Of a stretch of 17,060 nt of DNA, positions 14,524 to 17,060 are shown one piece after another. Position 1 is the first letter of the stretch; each line of letters starts with the position of its first letter. The stretch lies in the NCBI GenBank assembly GCA_043740415.1, contig JAYUCJ010000307.1, positions 1-17,060 of the forward strand. The letters are read 5' to 3'. Both the position numbers and the translations under genes were made by a program. The notes below the pieces were generated by a model. The model did no database searches. It saw nothing but the letters and a program-made list of their open reading frames with translations, and was not told the origin of the DNA. This DNA is from Aalborgiella sp043740415. Lineage in GTDB: Bacteria; Pseudomonadota; Gammaproteobacteria; Burkholderiales; Burkholderiaceae_C.

Positions 14524-15648
14524 ATGCAACCAACCGTAAAACCCAACAATCCCAACTTCTCTTCAGGCCCCTGCGCCAAGCGCCCCGGCTATGACGTGAG
14601 CAAGCTGCAACTCGACACGCTGGGTCGCTCGCACCGCTCGACTTTGGGTAAAAAAGTGCTGGGGTTGGCCTGCTCGGAGTCCGCCCGCATTCTGGGTTTG
14701 CCCGAAGGCTACCGCGTCGCCGTTGTGCCGGGCTCGGACACCGGCGCGATTGAGATGGCGATGTGGTCCATGTTGGGCGCGCGCGGGGTGGACGTGCTGG
14801 AGTGGGAATCGTTCAGCGCGGGCTGGGTGACGGACATTGTCAAACAGCTCAAACTGCCAAATACCAATGTCATCACCGCCGACTATGGCGACTTGACGGA
14901 CATGGGCAAGGTCAATTTTGACAACGACGTGGTGTTTGTCTGGAACGGCACGACGTCGGGCGTGAAAGTGCCGAACGGCGACTGGATTCCTGCCAACCGC
15001 GCAGGACTCACGCTGTGCGACGCGACCTCCGCCGTGTTTGCGATGGAGATGCCGTGGGAGAAGCTGGACGTCATCACCTACTCCTGGCAAAAAGTGCTGG
15101 GCGGCGAAGGCGCGCACGGCATGCTGATTTTGAGCCCGCGCGCGGTGGAGCGCATCGAAGCCTACAACCCGCCGTGGCCCCTGCCCAAGGTGTTCCGCAT
15201 GAAATCGGGCGGCAAGCTGACCGAGGGTTTGTTCAAGGGCGAAACCATCAACACGCCGTCGATGCTCTGCGTGTCGGACTACCTGGACGCGCTGCAGTGG
15301 GTGGAATCGATTGGTGGCGTCAAGGGCGCTACAGGAACGATAGCTAGAAGTGAAGCCAACTTGGCGGTGATTGAAGACTTTGTCGCTAAAAACGACTGGA
15401 TCGCCTTCCTCGCGAAAGACAAAGCCACCCGCTCCAACACCAGCGTCTGCCTGACGCTAACCGCGACGGAAGATCAAGTCAAAAAGATGGTCAAACTGCT
15501 GGACACCGAGGGCGTGGCCTACGACATTGGGGCGTACAAGGATGCACCCGCCGGCTTGCGGATCTGGTGCGGCGCGACGGTGGAGGCGTCAGACTTGAAA
15601 GCGCTGATGCCTTGGCTGACCTGGGCTTACCAGCAAGTGACTGCATAA
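14524..15648 (+). CDS. serC: Phosphoserine aminotransferase
   Basis: PLP enzyme converting 3-phosphohydroxypyruvate and glutamate to phosphoserine; it also serves pyridoxine synthesis in some bacteria. The 374-aa protein belongs to the branch typical of alpha- and many betaproteobacteria: NFSSGPCAKRPGYD near the start, VVPGSDTGAIEMAMW for the cofactor phosphate, WNGTTSGVKVP, and the PLP lysine K190 in TYSWQKVLGGEGAHG. Residues 268-278 (GGVKGATGTIARSEAN region) contain about three extra residues relative to the usual GGLKALIARADAN-type sequence and coincide with a mini-repeat. It is followed 34 nt downstream by serA, the preceding pathway step, so the two form an operon. Confidence 0.95.
   Translation: MQPTVKPNNPNFSSGPCAKRPGYDVSKLQLDTLGRSHRSTLGKKVLGLACSESARILGLPEGYRVAVVPGSDTGAIEMAMWSMLGARGVDVLEWESFSAGWVTDIVKQLKLPNTNVITADYGDLTDMGKVNFDNDVVFVWNGTTSGVKVPNGDWIPANRAGLTLCDATSAVFAMEMPWEKLDVITYSWQKVLGGEGAHGMLILSPRAVERIEAYNPPWPLPKVFRMKSGGKLTEGLFKGETINTPSMLCVSDYLDALQWVESIGGVKGATGTIARSEANLAVIEDFVAKNDWIAFLAKDKATRSNTSVCLTLTATEDQVKKMVKLLDTEGVAYDIGAYKDAPAGLRIWCGATVEASDLKALMPWLTWAYQQVTA
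15327..15357 (+). repeat. Mini-repeat within serC
   Basis: The core GCTACAGGAACGATAGC (15328-15344) has GCTAC-N7-ATAGC form, the same 17-nt spacing as the serS copy (and close to the ispH one), followed by TAGAAGTGAAGCC as in the lolD copy. It corresponds to about three extra residues in the protein. Confidence 0.5.
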
Positions 15649-15682
15649 ATTAATTTAGTCCCATCCTTTGAAAGAGATTGCC

Positions 15683-16855
15683 ATGTACAAAGTCAGAACC
15701 TACAACGCGATCTCCGTCAAAGGACTGGAACGCTTCCCGCGTCACTCCTTCGAGGTGGGCAGCGACATCAGCCAGCCCGATGCGTTTTTGCTGCGCAGCC
15801 AAAAGCTGCTGGGGGTGGCCGTGCCGCCGTCGCTCTTGGCCGTGGCGCGCGCCGGGGCTGGCGTCAACAATGTGCCGATTGCCGACTACAGCAAGCTTGG
15901 CGTGGTGGTTTTCAACACCCCGGGCGCGAACGCCAATGCGGTCAAAGAACTGGTGATGGCGGGCATGCTGCTGGCGACACGGGGCATTTTGCCGGGCATG
16001 GCCTATGTCAACTCACTCACCGCCATGACGGATGCGGTGGAGATGTCCGCCCACTTGGAAAAAGAAAAAGCCCGTTTTGCCGGCGGCGAGATCAAAGGCA
16101 AAACGCTGGGCATTGTGGGCTTGGGCGCGATTGGTTCCATGGTGGCCGACATGGCGCTGGCCATGGGCATGAAGGTGGTGGGGTTTGACCCCGCTCTGTC
16201 CATCGATGCGGCCTGGCGCCTGAGCAACGAGGTCACGCGCATGGAGAATTTGCAATCGCTGCTGGCCCGTGCCGACTACATCTCGCTGCACGTGCCGGCG
16301 ATGGACGCCACCCGGCACCTCATCAATGACGATGCCCTCAAGCTGGTCAAGCCAGACGCCGTGCTGCTCAACTTTGCGCGTGAAACCATTGTCGATTCTG
16401 CTGCCGCGCTGCGCAGCCTGAACAGCGGCAAGCTGGGCCGCTACGTGTGTGATTTTCCTGAGCCGGCGATGCTGGGCCATGCCAAGGTCATTGCCATGCC
16501 GCACATCGGGGCCAGCACCGAAGAGTCTGAAGAAAACTGCGCGGTGATGGCGGCAGACGAACTGATGGACTATCTGGAAAACGGCAACATCACCCACTCG
16601 GTCAACTTCCCCGGCGTCAACATGGCGCGCACGCCTGGCCTCGCCCGCATCACTTTCTCTAACGACAACGTCTCGGGCGTGCTGGGCCATGTGCTGTCGG
16701 TGCTGGCGGATAAAAAAGTCAACGTGATTGACATGGTGAACAAAAGTCGTGGCGAACTGGCCTTCAACATCATTGATGTCGAGAGCCTGCCGGGTGATGA
16801 CGTGATTGCGGCCATTGCGGCGGTGGAGCATGTGATCCGGGTGCGGGTGATTTGA
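15683..16855 (+). CDS. serA: D-3-phosphoglycerate dehydrogenase
   Basis: First committed enzyme of serine synthesis, oxidising 3-phosphoglycerate with NAD+. The 390-aa protein has the 2-hydroxyacid dehydrogenase layout: a split substrate domain, Rossmann domain with GLGAIG (146-151) and the catalytic trio Arg233 (NFARETIVD), Glu260 (DFPEPAML) and His274 (MPHIGAST). The C-terminal 70 residues (about 320-390, VSGVLGHVLSVLADKKVNVIDM) form an ACT domain, which usually mediates serine feedback. ATG 15683 is preferred to TTG 15668 because AAAGAGA sits 5 nt upstream and the protein then starts MYKVRTYNAIS. It is co-oriented with serC, 34 nt apart. Confidence 0.95.
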   Translation: MYKVRTYNAISVKGLERFPRHSFEVGSDISQPDAFLLRSQKLLGVAVPPSLLAVARAGAGVNNVPIADYSKLGVVVFNTPGANANAVKELVMAGMLLATRGILPGMAYVNSLTAMTDAVEMSAHLEKEKARFAGGEIKGKTLGIVGLGAIGSMVADMALAMGMKVVGFDPALSIDAAWRLSNEVTRMENLQSLLARADYISLHVPAMDATRHLINDDALKLVKPDAVLLNFARETIVDSAAALRSLNSGKLGRYVCDFPEPAMLGHAKVIAMPHIGASTEESEENCAVMAADELMDYLENGNITHSVNFPGVNMARTPGLARITFSNDNVSGVLGHVLSVLADKKVNVIDMVNKSRGELAFNIIDVESLPGDDVIAAIAAVEHVIRVRVI

Positions 16856-16886
16856 AGGAAATTTGAGCACTCTGCATTTGCGTTTT

Positions 16887-16924
16887 CTCCCTCTCCCGCA
16901 ACCGGGAGAGGGCTGGCGTGAGAG
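16887..16924. repeat. Dispersed CCCTCTCCC/GGGAGAGGG hairpin repeat
   Basis: CCCTCTCCCG (16889-16898) and CGGGAGAGGG (16903-16912) form a perfect 10-bp stem with a CAAC loop, followed by CTGGCGTGAGAG. This is the widespread repeat whose translations read LTPALSRLRERE or SPLPVAGEGE. It could end serA transcription, but no U-run follows the stem on either strand, so it is annotated as a repeat and not as a terminator. Confidence 0.7.
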
Positions 16925-16950
16925 TTGGACGGAAGGCGGGGCTGGCTGAC

Positions 16951-17060
16951 ATGCGGGTCTTGATTGCAGGCGGCGGCATTGGCGGACTGGCCGCAGCGCT
17001 GGCGTGTTCCATCGGCGGCAACACCGCCCATCTGTTCGAACGTTCCCCTGAATTTTCCGA
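16951..17060 (+). CDS. FAD-dependent monooxygenase, N-terminal fragment
   Basis: Only the first 36 codons are in the window. The peptide begins MRVLIAGGGIGGLAAALA, the GxGxxG dinucleotide-binding motif of FAD enzymes, and continues to HLFERSPEFS, where the glutamate of LFER would bind the FAD ribose. This pattern is typical of salicylate or 3-hydroxybenzoate hydroxylase-type monooxygenases, which hydroxylate aromatic compounds with NAD(P)H and oxygen. The ATG at 16951 is chosen because the motif starts three residues later, as usual; its Shine-Dalgarno is weak. It follows serA after 95 nt and a hairpin repeat, so it is probably a separate unit. Confidence 0.8.
   Translation, partial: MRVLIAGGGIGGLAAALACSIGGNTAHLFERSPEFS

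Noticed and set aside
16013..16870. 285-codon minus-strand ORF opposite serA
   Set aside because: It is an antisense shadow caused by the codon bias of serA; the translation is His/Arg/Val-rich without motifs.
16889..16912. Perfect 10-bp hairpin as serA terminator
   Set aside because: No T-run follows on either strand, and the sequence matches a dispersed repeat found far from gene ends in many genomes.

Overview
The window looks like a chromosomal stretch from a betaproteobacterium, most likely Burkholderiales/Comamonadaceae (Rhodoferax- or Polaromonas-like). The housekeeping genes are GC-rich. The fkpB-ispH and serC-serA pairs fit that group, and two repeat types I associate with such genomes are present: a REP-like palindrome whose translations read like VRPELVEG or GLSLSKP, and a CCCTCTCCC/GGGAGAGGG hairpin. 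The genus is an inference; no rRNA or tRNA gene is visible.

Layout. 1-1345 (+): the end of a LolC/LolE-type permease and the complete ATPase LolD. 1350-3387 (-): an AT-rich type II restriction-modification operon (C5-cytosine methyltransferase, then a PD-(D/E)XK endonuclease) lying between lolD and the next cluster. 3569-7714 (-): a four-gene cluster read as membrane-anchored trypsin-like protease, MoxR AAA+ ATPase, DUF58 protein and BatA-like von Willebrand A membrane protein. 7967-9001 (+): an AT-rich membrane protein of unknown function. 9039-11425 (-): seryl-tRNA synthetase followed 2 nt later by a pseudouridine-synthase-like protein whose catalytic loop is degenerate. 11545-12207 (+): a class I SAM methyltransferase converging on the fkpB-ispH operon (12204-13696, -). 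13768-14451 (+): RadC. 14524-16855 (+): serC and serA, two steps of serine synthesis. 16951-17060 (+): the start of a flavin monooxygenase.

How the genes work together. LolD powers the permease that releases lipoproteins to the outer membrane. The methyltransferase and endonuclease form a self-contained defence/selfish pair. MoxR, DUF58 and vWA proteins commonly act together in envelope-associated maturation or stress functions, and here a PDZ-less protease is read just upstream. FkpB and IspH share an operon as in E. coli. SerA and SerC convert 3-phosphoglycerate to phosphoserine.

The most unusual signal is repeat DNA translated in frame inside essential genes: a complete REP-like palindrome forms residues 7-26 of LolD, and a separate AT-rich mini-repeat with a 17-nt GCTAY-N7-RTAGC core appears in lolD, serS, ispH and serC. 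I see no CRISPR array, insertion sequence or intact prophage. No gene-free stretch exceeds 300 bases; the longest are 7715-7966 and 3388-3568.
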